A stretch of DNA of 64,000 nt, from contig NZ_CP145886.1 in assembly GCF_038049935.1 (NCBI RefSeq), forward strand, positions 3,480,501 through 3,544,500, written 5' to 3'. The DNA comes from Rossellomorea sp. y25 (GTDB lineage: Bacteria; Bacillota; Bacilli; Bacillales; Bacillaceae_B). The first letter of the stretch is position 1. Every line of letters begins with the position of its first letter. This document shows, piece after piece, positions 24,648-34,174 of this stretch. Below the pieces are notes generated by a model. The model saw only the letters and a list, made by a program, of their open reading frames with translations, was not told the origin of the DNA and did not search any database. Position numbers and translations under genes: made by a program.

Positions 24648-25166
24648 TCATCTCTCATCTTTTTCCTCGTTTTTCTTCCGCATCTTCGGCAGGCTCATGG
24701 CTTTGATCTCCCGTTCTTCAAAGAAATTTCCAACCCTCGTCATGATGAAAGTGACGAGGGTGGCGAAGATGACAATCGAATAAAACCCTGCTCCAATTCC
24801 GATTCCGACACCCCCCACGTAGAAGATCATCGCAGCGGAAGTGAGTCCCTTCACCCGCAGTCCATCTTTCAGGATCACGCCTGCACCTAGAAACCCGAGC
24901 CCTGATACGATCTGGGCAGCCAGACGGAAGGGATCCATCATTTTTCCGCTATCCGGCTGACTGAGCATCTCTGCGCCTTCAATCGATACGATCGTGATCA
25001 ACGTACATGCCACTGACACATACGTATATGTTTTTAATCCAGCGGGCTTGTTCTTCGCTGATCGGTCCCATCCGATGACGAATCCCAATACCGCACTCAC
25101 TACGATCCGGAAATAAATATCATGCTGCCAGAAAAAGTCCGCTAGTCCATTTATGTAATGTAGCAT
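24648..25166 (-). CDS. MgtC/SapB-family membrane protein (copy 2)
   Basis: 172 residues from the ATG at 25166 (AAGGAGGAGG upstream). It is a close paralogue of 8032-8565: FFWQHDIYFRI, VSAVLGF, IGWDR, KNKPAGLKTYTYVSVACTL and the block from AAQIVSGLGFLGAGVILKDG to VKGLTSAAMIFYVGG are almost unchanged, while the tail (MSLPKMRKKNEEKDER) differs. Third-position differences are frequent, so the copies are not recent. The upstream leader (25187-25270) is shared too. Confidence 0.88.
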   Translation of the reverse strand: MLHYINGLADFFWQHDIYFRIVVSAVLGFVIGWDRSAKNKPAGLKTYTYVSVACTLITIVSIEGAEMLSQPDSGKMMDPFRLAAQIVSGLGFLGAGVILKDGLRVKGLTSAAMIFYVGGVGIGIGAGFYSIVIFATLVTFIMTRVGNFFEEREIKAMSLPKMRKKNEEKDER

Positions 25167-25186
25167 GTCGGCCTCCTCCTTAAATG

Positions 25187-25270
25187 AAAAAAAGACCTCT
25201 CCACAAAACGAATGCAGGATTTCTTCACCTATTGTGGAAAAATCATATAGTTCGCTGCATGGGTATCTCA
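25187..25270 (-). promoter_or_regulatory. conserved leader of mgtC copy 2
   Basis: The islands AGCGAACTATATG and GCATTCGTTTTGTGG, and the 3' GGTC followed by seven T, match the leader of copy 1 (8586-8672). GAGATACC at the 5' end can pair imperfectly with GGTCTTTT. The upstream promoter block GGTGTACGATAAAA is also kept. Confidence 0.6.
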
Positions 25271-25439
25271 TTTTTTCTTTCTACCGAGTGGCAATCCTTA
25301 AAATATTCTTTTTATCGTACACCACTTATTTCTTGATTTCAATCTTATTTCTAACACAATTGAAAGACTTAGATTCTACTCTCATTATTCTCTCCTTAAA
25401 CTACAGCAAAAATAAGCGTATCCTTCCATTCTGGATACC

Positions 25440-26018
25440 CTAAGATATCAATCCAAACGTGCCTCTTTTCCGCACAGTCTTGAATCCTATACGTTCATAA
25501 AGCTTTATGGCTCCGGGATTGTTTTGATTCACGTGAAGGGCGGCGGATTTCATTCCATCATGACGGAGGTCTTCTAAGCATTTGCAAATCAATACAGCAG
25601 CGACCCCTTTTCCCCGCCACTCCGGAATTACACCCACTTGAATGATATACCCGGTTGTATCAGTCTCCTGATCGGTCGCAATGAACCCTACCGCCTGGTC
25701 ATTGACAGTCGCGATATAGGACCGTTCCGCTAGAAAATCAGAACCGGACGATATCCACTCCACCCACTTCTCCCTCGGCCATCCGGGAAAACCGGGTCGG
25801 TGCTTAAATGAAGCCTCGTAAACTTCATAAAATCGTTCTTTCAATGATGGTGACCAACTTTTGAAAATCAAAGGAAAAGGTGCTTCGATTTTGGGGAAAT
25901 CAGTTAAGGAGTGTTCCATCACATATTCTTGGAATACCATCTTATAGCCCTTTTGTTGGTATTCCTGAATGATATCATCTGTTATGTTTTCACATTGAAT
26001 GTTCGTCACGTCGTTCAT
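25440..26018 (-). CDS. GNAT family N-acetyltransferase
   Basis: 192 residues from the ATG at 26018, chosen because CGGAGG lies 9 nt upstream (a start 21 bases earlier has no site). The acetyl-CoA binding motif A is QVGVIPEWRGKGVAAVLICK, followed by HVNQNNPGAIKLYERIGFKT (motif B). The N-terminal half is a diverged GNAT-like region, so the protein may be a tandem GNAT type. Substrate unknown; monocistronic. Confidence 0.82.
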   Translation of the reverse strand: MNDVTNIQCENITDDIIQEYQQKGYKMVFQEYVMEHSLTDFPKIEAPFPLIFKSWSPSLKERFYEVYEASFKHRPGFPGWPREKWVEWISSGSDFLAERSYIATVNDQAVGFIATDQETDTTGYIIQVGVIPEWRGKGVAAVLICKCLEDLRHDGMKSAALHVNQNNPGAIKLYERIGFKTVRKRGTFGLIS

Positions 26019-26194
26019 CCATTTCGGCCTCCGTTCCATTCAATTTAGAGATTTTCATACCTTGATAATCTGAAGATACCACGCCCTTTGCATCAGGTCC
26101 ACACTGTGATTGGATTTTTGGGTAAGTCTGCTGATTGATCTATTTGGAGACTGTGATCACCTAATACTCAAATGGATGAACATCACCATTTCAT

Positions 26195-26260
26195 TTGACA
26201 AATAACAAACAATTTTATATTATGTTTATAAAATAACAAACATGTTTAAAATTTGTTTGT
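26195..26260 (+). promoter_or_regulatory. promoter with repeated AATAACAAACA sites
   Basis: TTGACA (26195-26200) and TATTAT (26218-26223) are 17 bases apart. AATAACAAACA occurs at 26201 within the spacer and again at 26232, and TTTGTTTGT (inverse) at 26252. This is a typical layout for an operator, perhaps for the regulator encoded just downstream. Confidence 0.6.
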
Positions 26261-26304
26261 GTAATAATTTCGTTGAAGATAAAAAGAAAGGGGCGTGTTA
26301 AGGA

Positions 26305-27051
26305 ATGGAGCTTTCCAACTTGTTTTGGAGTGCCTCTTTGGAAGAAATGAAAAGAGGTTTTATAGAAGAAGAAGATTCCTTTATTTGTCTTATGTGCGGA
26401 GAGATCATTGAAAAAGGCATGGTCTATCCTTACGAAGATAAATTTTACCTCGCTGAAAAATATATGGGCGTTCATATTGAACGTACGCACCTATCTGTAT
26501 TCGATTATTTAATTGGAATGGATAAAAAGCTCACGGGTCTTACCGATCACCAAAAACGTTTATTGACCCTCTTTTATCAAGGGAAAAATGACAAAGAAAT
26601 CAAGGAAGAATTGGATATCGGAAGTGCGTCCACTATCCGCCATCACCGGTTTGCATTAAAAGAAAAGGAGCGTCAGGCCAAGACTTTCCTGGCGATGATG
26701 GAATTGCTGAAAGAAAAAGACGATAATGCCCCGACGTTTGTCCCTGTTCATAAGACAGCCACCATGGTGGACGAACGGTACAATATTACACAGACCGAAC
26801 AGGAGCAGATCGTGAAAAAGTACTTCTCTGACGGGGCATTGACGAAATTCCCCCCAAAGGAAAAGCAAAGGCTGGTCATTCTTCGTGAGATTTCGAAACA
26901 GTTGAAGAAAAACGATATGTACGATGAAAAGGAATTAAATCATGTATTAAAAGACATTTATGACGATTATGTGCTCATCAGAAGATATCTCATTGAATAT
27001 GGGTTTATAGACCGTAAATCCGACGGAAGCAAGTACTGGTTAAAGAAGTAA
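26305..27051 (+). CDS. DUF2087 / LuxR-type HTH transcriptional regulator
   Basis: 248 residues. Residues 25-60 contain a CxxC..H..H zinc-finger-like stretch (FICLMCGEIIEKG, GVHIERTHLS); 75-120 a LuxR-like helix-turn-helix (LTDHQKRLLTLFYQGKNDKE); 165-248 the DUF2087 domain (FPPKEKQRLVILREISKQL, YEEKELNHVLKDIYDDYVLI-type core, RRYLIEYGFIDRKSDGSKYW). DUF2087 proteins are small Firmicute regulators of unknown signal. The gene lies 22 bases before a GIY-YIG gene, probably one operon, with repeated sites over its own promoter. Confidence 0.8.
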   Translation: MELSNLFWSASLEEMKRGFIEEEDSFICLMCGEIIEKGMVYPYEDKFYLAEKYMGVHIERTHLSVFDYLIGMDKKLTGLTDHQKRLLTLFYQGKNDKEIKEELDIGSASTIRHHRFALKEKERQAKTFLAMMELLKEKDDNAPTFVPVHKTATMVDERYNITQTEQEQIVKKYFSDGALTKFPPKEKQRLVILREISKQLKKNDMYDEKELNHVLKDIYDDYVLIRRYLIEYGFIDRKSDGSKYWLKK

Positions 27052-27073
27052 AGAACGAACAGGAGGTCCTAAC

Positions 27074-27424
27074 ATGGATCGTAAAAGAGAGTTAAAACAA
27101 CAATATAAAGAAACACCGATTGAAGCAGGTGTCTTTCAAATCGTAAATCAGCAAAACAATAAAATCTATATCGGAAGCACAAAAAACTTGAAGACCCTGA
27201 ACGGAATCAAGTTCATGCTTGAAAACAATGGATTCACCACCAGCAAAGGGTTACAAACCGAATGGAACCAGTACGGGAAAGACGCTTTTGCATTCGAGCT
27301 GTTGGAAAAACTGAAAAAGAATGATGATCCATTTGTGACTGAAAAAGAAGCTCTGGAGGAGTTGGAGGAAAAGTGGTTGGAGAAACTGCAGCCGTATGGA
27401 GAACGAGGGTATAATCAGAAGTAG
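27074..27424 (+). CDS. GIY-YIG domain protein
   Basis: 116 residues. The GIY-YIG signature is present in variant form (AGVFQIVNQQNNKIYIGSTKN), with the usual Arg/Lys and Glu further on (LQTEWNQYGKDAFAFELLEK, with EKWL). Proteins of this size in Bacillus are stand-alone GIY-YIG proteins with no proven target; nuclease activity is possible because the second Tyr and Gly are kept, but the first motif is VFQ instead of IYx. It follows the DUF2087 regulator in the same operon. Confidence 0.8.
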   Translation: MDRKRELKQQYKETPIEAGVFQIVNQQNNKIYIGSTKNLKTLNGIKFMLENNGFTTSKGLQTEWNQYGKDAFAFELLEKLKKNDDPFVTEKEALEELEEKWLEKLQPYGERGYNQK

Positions 27425-27491
27425 ATAAGGCGATCACCATACAATACCTCAGACTTATTTATCTCTGAGCATTCACATCTCAAGACAAAAT

Positions 27492-27522
27492 AAGGGCTTA
27501 CCCAAATTCGGATAAGCCCTAA
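27492..27522. terminator. terminator between the GIY-YIG gene and ileS
   Basis: AGGGCTTACCC, AAATTC, GGATAAGCCCT forms a stem with one bulge; TTATTTTG follows on the minus strand (ileS side). Confidence 0.7.
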
Positions 27523-27539
27523 AACGGTTATGTGAATAA

Positions 27540-30500
27540 TTACACTCCTACAAATATCCCTATGCTGTCACCATCAATCTCGACTGTCTTCATGCTTTCT
27601 AATTTCTCAAACGTCATGCTCTTGATCAAGAGACTGCCCTGCAGTAAATCTTCAAATTTCTCCACTACCTCTTTCATTGAATCATTGACATCCAGCACAA
27701 GGTGCACACGCTGTTCTACAGACAGGTTCAATTCTTTTCTATATTGCTGAACGGCTCGAACAAGCTCACGGGCCTTCCCTTCTTTACGCAGATCTTCTGT
27801 GATGGTCGTATCCAGGAAAACACTGAAAGTTGAGTTTGAAACCATTTCCAACCCTTGATGTGTCTTTTGATGAACGATGAGATCATCTTTCTCCACTGAA
27901 ACCTTTTCTCCAGTTGGAGACTCAAAGTCAAGATAGCCTTGTTCTACAACCTTGCTTGCTTCTTCATGATCTAACGATTGTAAATGTTTCTGCACAAGGC
28001 CCACGAGCTTACCGAGTTTCGGACCTGCAGTCGGGAAGTTCAGCTTTAATTCATATTGCACGGAATCTCCTGCCTGGTCCTGCAATTGTACATTCTTTAC
28101 ATTGATTTCATCTTGAATGATGTATTCATACTTCCTAAGTAATTCTGTATCATTTTTTGCTCCCACTATCGTAAGCCTGGATAGAGGCTGCTTTGTTTTA
28201 ATATTCGTCGTATTACGGGCAGATCGGGCAAGTTCGACTACTTGTAAGACGCGATCCATTTCCGTTTCCAATGCTGGATTGATGTCTTCCTGATTTACTT
28301 TAGGAAAATCAGCCAGATGGACGCTTTCATTGGTCAAGTTTATATGGATATCCTCTGCAATGAACGGAGTGAATGGTGCCAGCAATCGGCTTACACTGAC
28401 TAATACTCGATTCAATGTATGAAACGCAGCCAGTTTATCTTCATTCAACCCTTCGCTCCAAAAGCGTTCACGTGATCTGCGGATATACCAATTACTCACC
28501 TGATCAACCAGGATGGATAATTCTCTTGCTCCTGCGGTAAAGTCATATTGATCTAAATGGTCCGTTACGTTTCTGATAACCGAATTCAGTCGTGATAACA
28601 TCCACTGATCGAGTAGAGAAGGAGTTCCAGCCTCGTGTTTATGAGGTTCGAAACCATCAATCACTGCATACAGGGTGTAAAAGGAATGAACGTTATTCAG
28701 CGTGTCGACCAGCTTCGATTTAGCCTGGCCGACGACGTTTTCTGAAAAGCGTTTGTTGTTCCACGGGGCACTATCTGCAAGCAATGCCCATCTGAGAGCA
28801 TCTGCCCCAAATTTCTCAACGAGATCCATTGGATTGATGACATTTCCTTTACTTTTAGACATTTTACGTCCGTCTTCATCCAGTATGTGTCCGAGTGACA
28901 ATACGCGCTTATATGGGGCTTTCCCTGTGAAGAGGGAGGAAACCGTCAACAAGCTGTAGAACCAGCCCCTCGTCTGGTCCACCCCTTCGGCAATCACATC
29001 TGCAGGAAATTGCTGATGAAATAACTCTTTGTTTTCAAATGGATAATGATACTGTGCAAACGGCATCGAACCACTGTCAAACCAGACATCGATGACTTCT
29101 TTCGTCCTGTTCATTTCATGAGAACAGGACGGACACTCCACGATGACTTCATCGACATATGGTTTATGAAGTTCAAGATTGTCCCTCCAACCCCTTTTCG
29201 CATGTTCTTTCAGCTCCTGAACGCTTCCAGGGACGAACTGATAGTCACAGCCCCCGCAAACCCAGACGTTCAGCGGAGTCCCCCAGTAACGGTTCCTCCC
29301 CAGGTTCCAATCCACCATATTTTCAAGGAATTTCCCAAACCTTCCTTCTTTCATATGATCCGGATACCACTCGACGGATTGGTTGTTCTTTAAGATGGTC
29401 TCTTTTACGGCCGTTGTCTTGATGAACCAGCCTTCCATTGCGTAATAGAGAAGTGGTGAGTCACAGCGCCAGCAGTGTGGATAGCTGTGTTCATACTTCT
29501 CCTTGGAAAAGAGAAGGTGGCTATCCGCGAGCATTTTGATGATCTTCACGTCGCTGTCCTTTGTGAATTCTCCTTCTAGAGGCTTGAAATCTCTGGTGTA
29601 ACAACCCTTCTCATCCACGATATTGACAAAATCCAATCCACTTTCTTTGATGGCATTGTAATCATCTTCACCGTGAGCGGGAGCCAGGTGAACAATCCCG
29701 GTTCCGCTGTCATCGGTCACAAACGATGCCGAAATCACTTCATGCCCGCGGTCGAGCGTGAGATTGTTGAACGGCGGCTGATACGAAACCCCTACAAATT
29801 CGCACCCTTTATGCTCACTGACCAACTCGAAGTCGTCTCCCAACACATCGTTCACAAGGTACTTTGCCAGGATATACGTCTCTTCACCCCGTTTGGCTTT
29901 CACGTAATCCACGTCTTCATGGACGGCGAGCGCCACATTGGCAGGTAGCGTCCAAGGTGTTGTCGTCCAGCCCAGAAAGTATTCATGCTCTTTCCCTTCC
30001 ACCTTGAATTTAGCTGTCGCGGATAAATCTTTTACATCCTTATATCCTTGAGCTACCTCATGGGAACTGAGGGACGTTTGACAGCTCGGGCAATATGGGG
30101 TTACCCGATGCCCTTGATAGAGCAAACCTTTCTCATGGATCTTCGAAAGGATGTGCCAGACACTTTCGATATAATCATTTTGAAGGGTTACATAGGGATC
30201 ATCCATATCCACCCAGTATCCGATTGCCTCCGTAAAGGTGCGCCACTGCCTCTCATAATCGAAAACACTCTTTTTACATTCTTCAATGAATTTCTCAACA
30301 CCGTATTCCTCGATTTCTTGTTTACCGGACACGCCGATTTTCTTTTCGACGCCCAATTCCACCGGGAGACCGTGTGTGTCCCAGCCTGCCTTACGTTTGA
30401 CTTGATATCCACGCATGGTCTGATACCTTGCGACAAAATCTTTGATCACACGCCCCAGGACGTGACCGGCATGTGGAAGCCCATTGGCAGTCGGAGGTCC

Positions 30501-30632
30501 TTCATAGAAGACGAACGACTTATGCCCTTCACGGTTTGTCACTGACTTTTCAAAAATATGATTCGAATTCCAGAAATCCTGGATCCGCTGCTCTCTTTCG
30601 ACCGACTTTTCGTTTACATTCACCTTTTTCAT
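27540..30632 (-). CDS. ileS: isoleucyl-tRNA synthetase, eukaryote-like class (IleS2)
   Basis: 1030 residues. Class I signatures are HAGH in [17 protein letters not shown] and KMSKSKGN; the editing domain ([20 protein letters not shown]) and a long C-terminal domain with [20 protein letters not shown] follow. Length and motifs match the long eukaryotic/archaeal-like form, which in many bacteria is resistant to mupirocin, rather than the ~920-residue IleS1 of B. subtilis, which carries a C-terminal zinc finger. Controlled by the T-box leader upstream. Whether an IleS1 is also encoded cannot be seen here. Confidence 0.95.
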   Translation of the reverse strand: MKKVNVNEKSVEREQRIQDFWNSNHIFEKSVTNREGHKSFVFYEGPPTANGLPHAGHVLGRVIKDFVARYQTMRGYQVKRKAGWDTHGLPVELGVEKKIGVSGKQEIEEYGVEKFIEECKKSVFDYERQWRTFTEAIGYWVDMDDPYVTLQNDYIESVWHILSKIHEKGLLYQGHRVTPYCPSCQTSLSSHEVAQGYKDVKDLSATAKFKVEGKEHEYFLGWTTTPWTLPANVALAVHEDVDYVKAKRGEETYILAKYLVNDVLGDDFELVSEHKGCEFVGVSYQPPFNNLTLDRGHEVISASFVTDDSGTGIVHLAPAHGEDDYNAIKESGLDFVNIVDEKGCYTRDFKPLEGEFTKDSDVKIIKMLADSHLLFSKEKYEHSYPHCWRCDSPLLYYAMEGWFIKTTAVKETILKNNQSVEWYPDHMKEGRFGKFLENMVDWNLGRNRYWGTPLNVWVCGGCDYQFVPGSVQELKEHAKRGWRDNLELHKPYVDEVIVECPSCSHEMNRTKEVIDVWFDSGSMPFAQYHYPFENKELFHQQFPADVIAEGVDQTRGWFYSLLTVSSLFTGKAPYKRVLSLGHILDEDGRKMSKSKGNVINPMDLVEKFGADALRWALLADSAPWNNKRFSENVVGQAKSKLVDTLNNVHSFYTLYAVIDGFEPHKHEAGTPSLLDQWMLSRLNSVIRNVTDHLDQYDFTAGARELSILVDQVSNWYIRRSRERFWSEGLNEDKLAAFHTLNRVLVSVSRLLAPFTPFIAEDIHINLTNESVHLADFPKVNQEDINPALETEMDRVLQVVELARSARNTTNIKTKQPLSRLTIVGAKNDTELLRKYEYIIQDEINVKNVQLQDQAGDSVQYELKLNFPTAGPKLGKLVGLVQKHLQSLDHEEASKVVEQGYLDFESPTGEKVSVEKDDLIVHQKTHQGLEMVSNSTFSVFLDTTITEDLRKEGKARELVRAVQQYRKELNLSVEQRVHLVLDVNDSMKEVVEKFEDLLQGSLLIKSMTFEKLESMKTVEIDGDSIGIFVGV

Positions 30633-30656
30633 GTCATCACCCTCTATTTTTTTGTA

Positions 30657-30692
30657 AATAAAAAAACCCGCCCCTAACCAATGTTAGGGACG
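30657..30692 (-). terminator. T-box terminator
   Basis: CTCGTCCCTAAC, ATTG, GTTAGGGGCGGG and TTTTTTT on the minus strand. Its 5' arm overlaps the sequence that pairs with the T-box bulge in the antiterminator. Confidence 0.9.
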
Positions 30693-30700
30693 AGTTATAA

Positions 30701-30945
30701 CCCGCGATACCACCCTGATTCTATCCATAAACTCGATTTCAAGTTTACGTGACAGCACTCATGCAACGTACAATCATACGCGTTCCTTTTAACGGCGGAA
30801 ACCCGTCAAAGCTTAAAGTACCTTCAGCTTTGCTTCTCGGAGAGGATATTCAATATGATCTGAACGTTGACTTCCACCAAATCGTCAACTCTCTGTAGAA
30901 CAGATTCCATATCTACTCGTTCTCGTCATGGAATGTAAGTGATCT
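30701..30945 (-). ncRNA. T-box leader of ileS
   Basis: The minus strand contains the T-box motif AGGGTGGTATCGCG (consensus AGGGTGGTACCGCG, one C to T change), with TGGT suited to an A discriminator tRNA. The 5' part has GACGAGAACGAGTAGAT, AGAGAGTTGACGATTTGGTGG and a loop GAATATCCTCTCC whose ATC is the likely Ile specifier codon. Uncharged tRNA-Ile would bind and prevent termination. A TTGACA -35 lies at 30986-30991 with TTACAT 17 bases on. Confidence 0.92.
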
Positions 30946-31119
30946 AATATATGTTAGAACAAATGTAAATGATACAGGTTAAATTTGTCAATCCTTACTA
31001 TTATTATATGGCAATACATCATTCATTTATTCGCTCTTCTACACTAACAACTCAAGTGATTGTAAATGGCGAAGGTGAGATGGTCATCACTAATCCGTAA
31101 GATCTGAGGGTCACCCTCA

Positions 31120-31596
31120 TTATCCCTGTATCGGCAACACCGTAGAATCCTTGATTTCCCTCAACGCCAAGCTCGTCTGAATCTTGGTGATCCCCATTTC
31201 ATTCAGCCTTCTGATAAAGAGTTCCAATCCCTTGCGATCCTTGCATGCCACTTTTAAGAGGTAATCATATTCCCCGGTCAAGCAATGACATTCAAGGACT
31301 TCTTCCATTGATTCCAATGTCCCCTCAACAGCTTCCAGTTTTTCTGTACGATGTTCATTCGTGCTCATAAATACGAAGCATAACAAGTCAAATCCCAGTT
31401 TTTCATGGTTGAGAATGGCTACCTGCTTTTTGATATATCCTTCCATTTCCAACCGTTTGATCCTTGCGTGTACGGCGGGTGCTGATAAATTGACCCGCTT
31501 CGACAGTTCCAGATTACTGAGTTGCCCATCCTTTTGAAGCAAATCCAACAGCTTGAGATCCATTTGGTCCAAAACCCTGCTTACAATCGTCTCCAT
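31120..31596 (-). CDS. Lrp/AsnC family transcriptional regulator
   Basis: 158 residues from the ATG at 31596 (GGGTGG 8 nt upstream). Residues 10-60 are the AsnC helix-turn-helix (LLQKDGQLSNLELSKRVNLS, PAVHARIKRLE); 75-150 the RAM effector domain with CHCLTGEYDYLLKVACKD. The gene is divergent from an EamA exporter gene, a common pairing in which the Lrp protein controls amino acid export. A relic of a paralogue's C-terminus is found at 24498-24563. Confidence 0.88.
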   Translation of the reverse strand: METIVSRVLDQMDLKLLDLLQKDGQLSNLELSKRVNLSAPAVHARIKRLEMEGYIKKQVAILNHEKLGFDLLCFVFMSTNEHRTEKLEAVEGTLESMEEVLECHCLTGEYDYLLKVACKDRKGLELFIRRLNEMGITKIQTSLALREIKDSTVLPIQG

Positions 31597-31807
31597 GCTC
31601 CATCCACCCTTTTCAATTGTTCCAAAAACCACTGATAAAACTATGTATATATGAATTTTTATAACCTAAAACCCTATTACACTTTCATATATTTCGATTA
31701 ATAATCATTATACAATAAGTTCTTTTGTATTATCAGGAAAATGTTAAAATTATTCTTATAGACAATGTCATTGTGCACAATGGCTCTTCGAAAAGGGGCT
31801 GAATGAC

Positions 31808-32749
31808 GTGAAATATTATTATCTGTTGTTACTGACAAGTCTTCTCTGGGGAGGCAATTTCATCGTGGGGAAAACCCTTGTGGAACATGCATCCCCGGGA
31901 ACGTTGACCATATTAAGGTGGGCAATCGCCATCGTCTGTCTGTTCCCGATTGTCTGGTGGAAAGAAAAGAAGCTGGTTCCACCCATTCAATCGATCCTGC
32001 CCTTATTTTTCATGGGCCTGACGGGGGTAGCCCTTTTTCAGGCACTGCAATTCATGGCTTTGGAAAAGACATCTGCCACCAATGTGGGCCTGATCTCTAC
32101 GTTAAATATGTTCTCCATTGCCGGGATCTCTTTTATTTTTCTGAAGGAAAAGATGAACGCATTTCAACTGTCATCCATGTTCATCTCACTCTTTGGCGTG
32201 TTGCTCGTCCTGTCCAAAGGGAAAGTGGAGATGGTCTATTCCTTGCAATTTAATGAAGGGGATCTCTATATGCTGGCTGCGGTTGTGATGTGGGGAATCT
32301 ATTCCGTTTGCAGTAAGTGGGCAATGAAGACCGTCACTCCCATGATGTCCATTTTATACTCAGGACTATTTGGCCTTCTCATCCTTCTTCCTTTTAACCT
32401 TTCTACTTTCCTGGTGACAAATGTTGATGCCTCTTTCGTGCAGTCCATCTTATATACCGGCGTGATTTCCACGGTTGTATGCATGGTCTTATGGAATATC
32501 GGGGTGAATAACCTGGGGCCGAGTACTTCAGGATTGTTCTTGAACTTCAACCCTGTGTTCACAGCCTTATTGGCCTTTGTTTTTCTCGGGGAAAAGATGA
32601 ATGGGCTACAAGCTGTCGGCAGTGTCATTGTTATAGCAGGATGTGTATTGTTCTCTCTTCTCAAGTCCAAGCCTGACATTCTGATCAAAGAAACCGGGAT
32701 CAGAGTCCCTTCAAAGATGGTATCAAGTGAATCTGTCAAGACTTCATAG
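31808..32749 (+). CDS. EamA/DMT family transporter
   Basis: 313 residues with about ten membrane spans and the two EamA repeats (LLTSLLWGGNFIVGKTLVEH at the start; AAVVMWGIYSVCSKWAMK in the second half; LGEKMNGLQAVGSVIVIAG at the end). Such proteins export amino acids or metabolites. Divergent from the Lrp-type regulator, with 211 bases between starts. The start has GGGG-type upstream sequence. Confidence 0.87.
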   Translation: MKYYYLLLLTSLLWGGNFIVGKTLVEHASPGTLTILRWAIAIVCLFPIVWWKEKKLVPPIQSILPLFFMGLTGVALFQALQFMALEKTSATNVGLISTLNMFSIAGISFIFLKEKMNAFQLSSMFISLFGVLLVLSKGKVEMVYSLQFNEGDLYMLAAVVMWGIYSVCSKWAMKTVTPMMSILYSGLFGLLILLPFNLSTFLVTNVDASFVQSILYTGVISTVVCMVLWNIGVNNLGPSTSGLFLNFNPVFTALLAFVFLGEKMNGLQAVGSVIVIAGCVLFSLLKSKPDILIKETGIRVPSKMVSSESVKTS

Positions 32750-32837
32750 AAAGAAGTGGTATGGGGGTCCTTTTTGAGGTGCTTAAACCGATCTCCAAAG
32801 CTATAATGATATACTTATAGAGTTTGACAGCAAATAT

Positions 32838-32877
32838 AAGCAAAGAAGACTCGTCAATTGACGAGTCTTCTTTGCTT
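32838..32877. terminator. 40-bp perfect palindrome, bidirectional terminator
   Basis: AAGCAAAGAAGACTCGTCAA followed by its exact reverse complement. It lies after the EamA gene and before the convergent methyltransferase gene. T-rich arms suit a terminator for both strands; a shorter relative (GACTC..GAGTC) ends the transcript at 1254-1283. Confidence 0.7.
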
Positions 32878-32969
32878 AAAGGGAAGAAAGCTTGCATACC
32901 CTTCCGCTAGAAGATCCTTTAGGGGAAGGCGAAAATTGCCCCTACATTTTGTAAGAGTGATGATACGCA

Positions 32970-33701
32970 TTACTTTTCTGCTGAGATGATCAAGAACATA
33001 GGTCTGCGGAGTTCATCTTTCATTTCAGGCACAGTTTCTAACATTTCGTTAGAGGGAACTGGTTCTTTCATTTTCCTTATATTAAAGCCTGCATTTAGTA
33101 AGTCATTGACATAAGTAGAAAATGTCCGGTGATATTTTACAACATTTTCGGTCAGGAACGTTGTTTCACGTATGCCTTCTAATTGGTAACGGTCAACCGG
33201 CCAATGTAAACGATTCCCTTGGTCATCACAATACCAATCTTGTTCCTTTCGGGAAGTGAACATTGGATGTTCAACTGAAAATATAAAAGAACCTCCCGGC
33301 TGTAAACTATCATAGATCTTTTTACAGATTGCTGCAAAGGACTCAATATAGTGAAAAGCCAATGAACTGATCACAACATCAAATTGGGAATCAGAAAAAT
33401 CAATGTCTTCGATTGGCATCTTAATGTAAGAAATGAAAGGATCATTGGTCATTTCGCGGGCTTGCTGAAGCATGTTTTCAGATATATCCACTCCGATAAC
33501 AGATTTTGCTTGCTGTTCCCGAGCATAGCGACAATGCCAGCCAAAACCGCATCCCAAATCAAGTACACTCTTATTTCGGAGTTCGGGTAAAAGCTCTTTT
33601 AATACGTGCCATTCTCCCGCACTTTCAAGACCTTTAACGGAACGTTCCATATTTTTATATTCAGAAAAAAAATTCACATCATCATACTTATTTTGCTTCA
33701 T
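32970..33701 (-). CDS. class I SAM-dependent methyltransferase
   Basis: 243 residues. Motif I VLDLGCGFGWHCRYA (about 41-55), acidic VIGVDISENML, and FDVVISSLAFHYI (motif IV-like) are all present. Small-molecule methyltransferases of the UbiE/Methyltransf_11 type share these. Substrate unknown. It stands alone, with low G+C like the following accessory genes. Confidence 0.85.
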   Translation of the reverse strand: MKQNKYDDVNFFSEYKNMERSVKGLESAGEWHVLKELLPELRNKSVLDLGCGFGWHCRYAREQQAKSVIGVDISENMLQQAREMTNDPFISYIKMPIEDIDFSDSQFDVVISSLAFHYIESFAAICKKIYDSLQPGGSFIFSVEHPMFTSRKEQDWYCDDQGNRLHWPVDRYQLEGIRETTFLTENVVKYHRTFSTYVNDLLNAGFNIRKMKEPVPSNEMLETVPEMKDELRRPMFLIISAEK

Positions 33702-33894
33702 ACTATTTCCAACTCCTGCTTAATTAGTTAGCCTCCAAAATTTAATACAAATCAAATTGAGGAGGCAATCTATATTCTTCTCACCATCTCTTTCACCTCG
33801 TTTAGTTACTCCAACTAAAAAGACAGCCGGTTATATTTAAACTCATCAGAGACGCTGCACCCTCTAACATCCTCTTTACATGAGTGTATAATGA

Positions 33895-34149
33895 CTATTG
33901 CCACCTGTACAATTTATGAAGGTTTTTTACATACATCCCTGCCATAAACATCGGTAAACCCATTTCAATACACTTTTTCTTTACAAATTGCTTCATTTCT
34001 TCTACTGTGATGTCTTTTTGGGTGAATTCCCCTTCTTGATAACAATGCTTACAGTACATCGAACTTCTTTCTGAATTCTTCTCAGTACCGCGGTCTTCCA
34101 TTTTCTTTAAGGGCATGGCACAACTCTGACATTTCTTATATTCTTTCAT
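33895..34149 (-). CDS. putative zinc ribbon protein (Zn_ribbon_2 type)
   Basis: 84 residues. CQSCAMPL near the N-terminus and YCKHCYQEGEF at 33-43 give four cysteines of a zinc ribbon, and the rest (TVEEMKQFVKKKCIEMGLPMF) is the helical tail of this family. Function unknown. It lies 25 bases after the HEAT-repeat gene, probably co-transcribed. Confidence 0.78.
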   Translation of the reverse strand: MKEYKKCQSCAMPLKKMEDRGTEKNSERSSMYCKHCYQEGEFTQKDITVEEMKQFVKKKCIEMGLPMFMAGMYVKNLHKLYRWQ

Positions 34150-34174
34150 TTTATCACCTCACTATTTAACCTCA

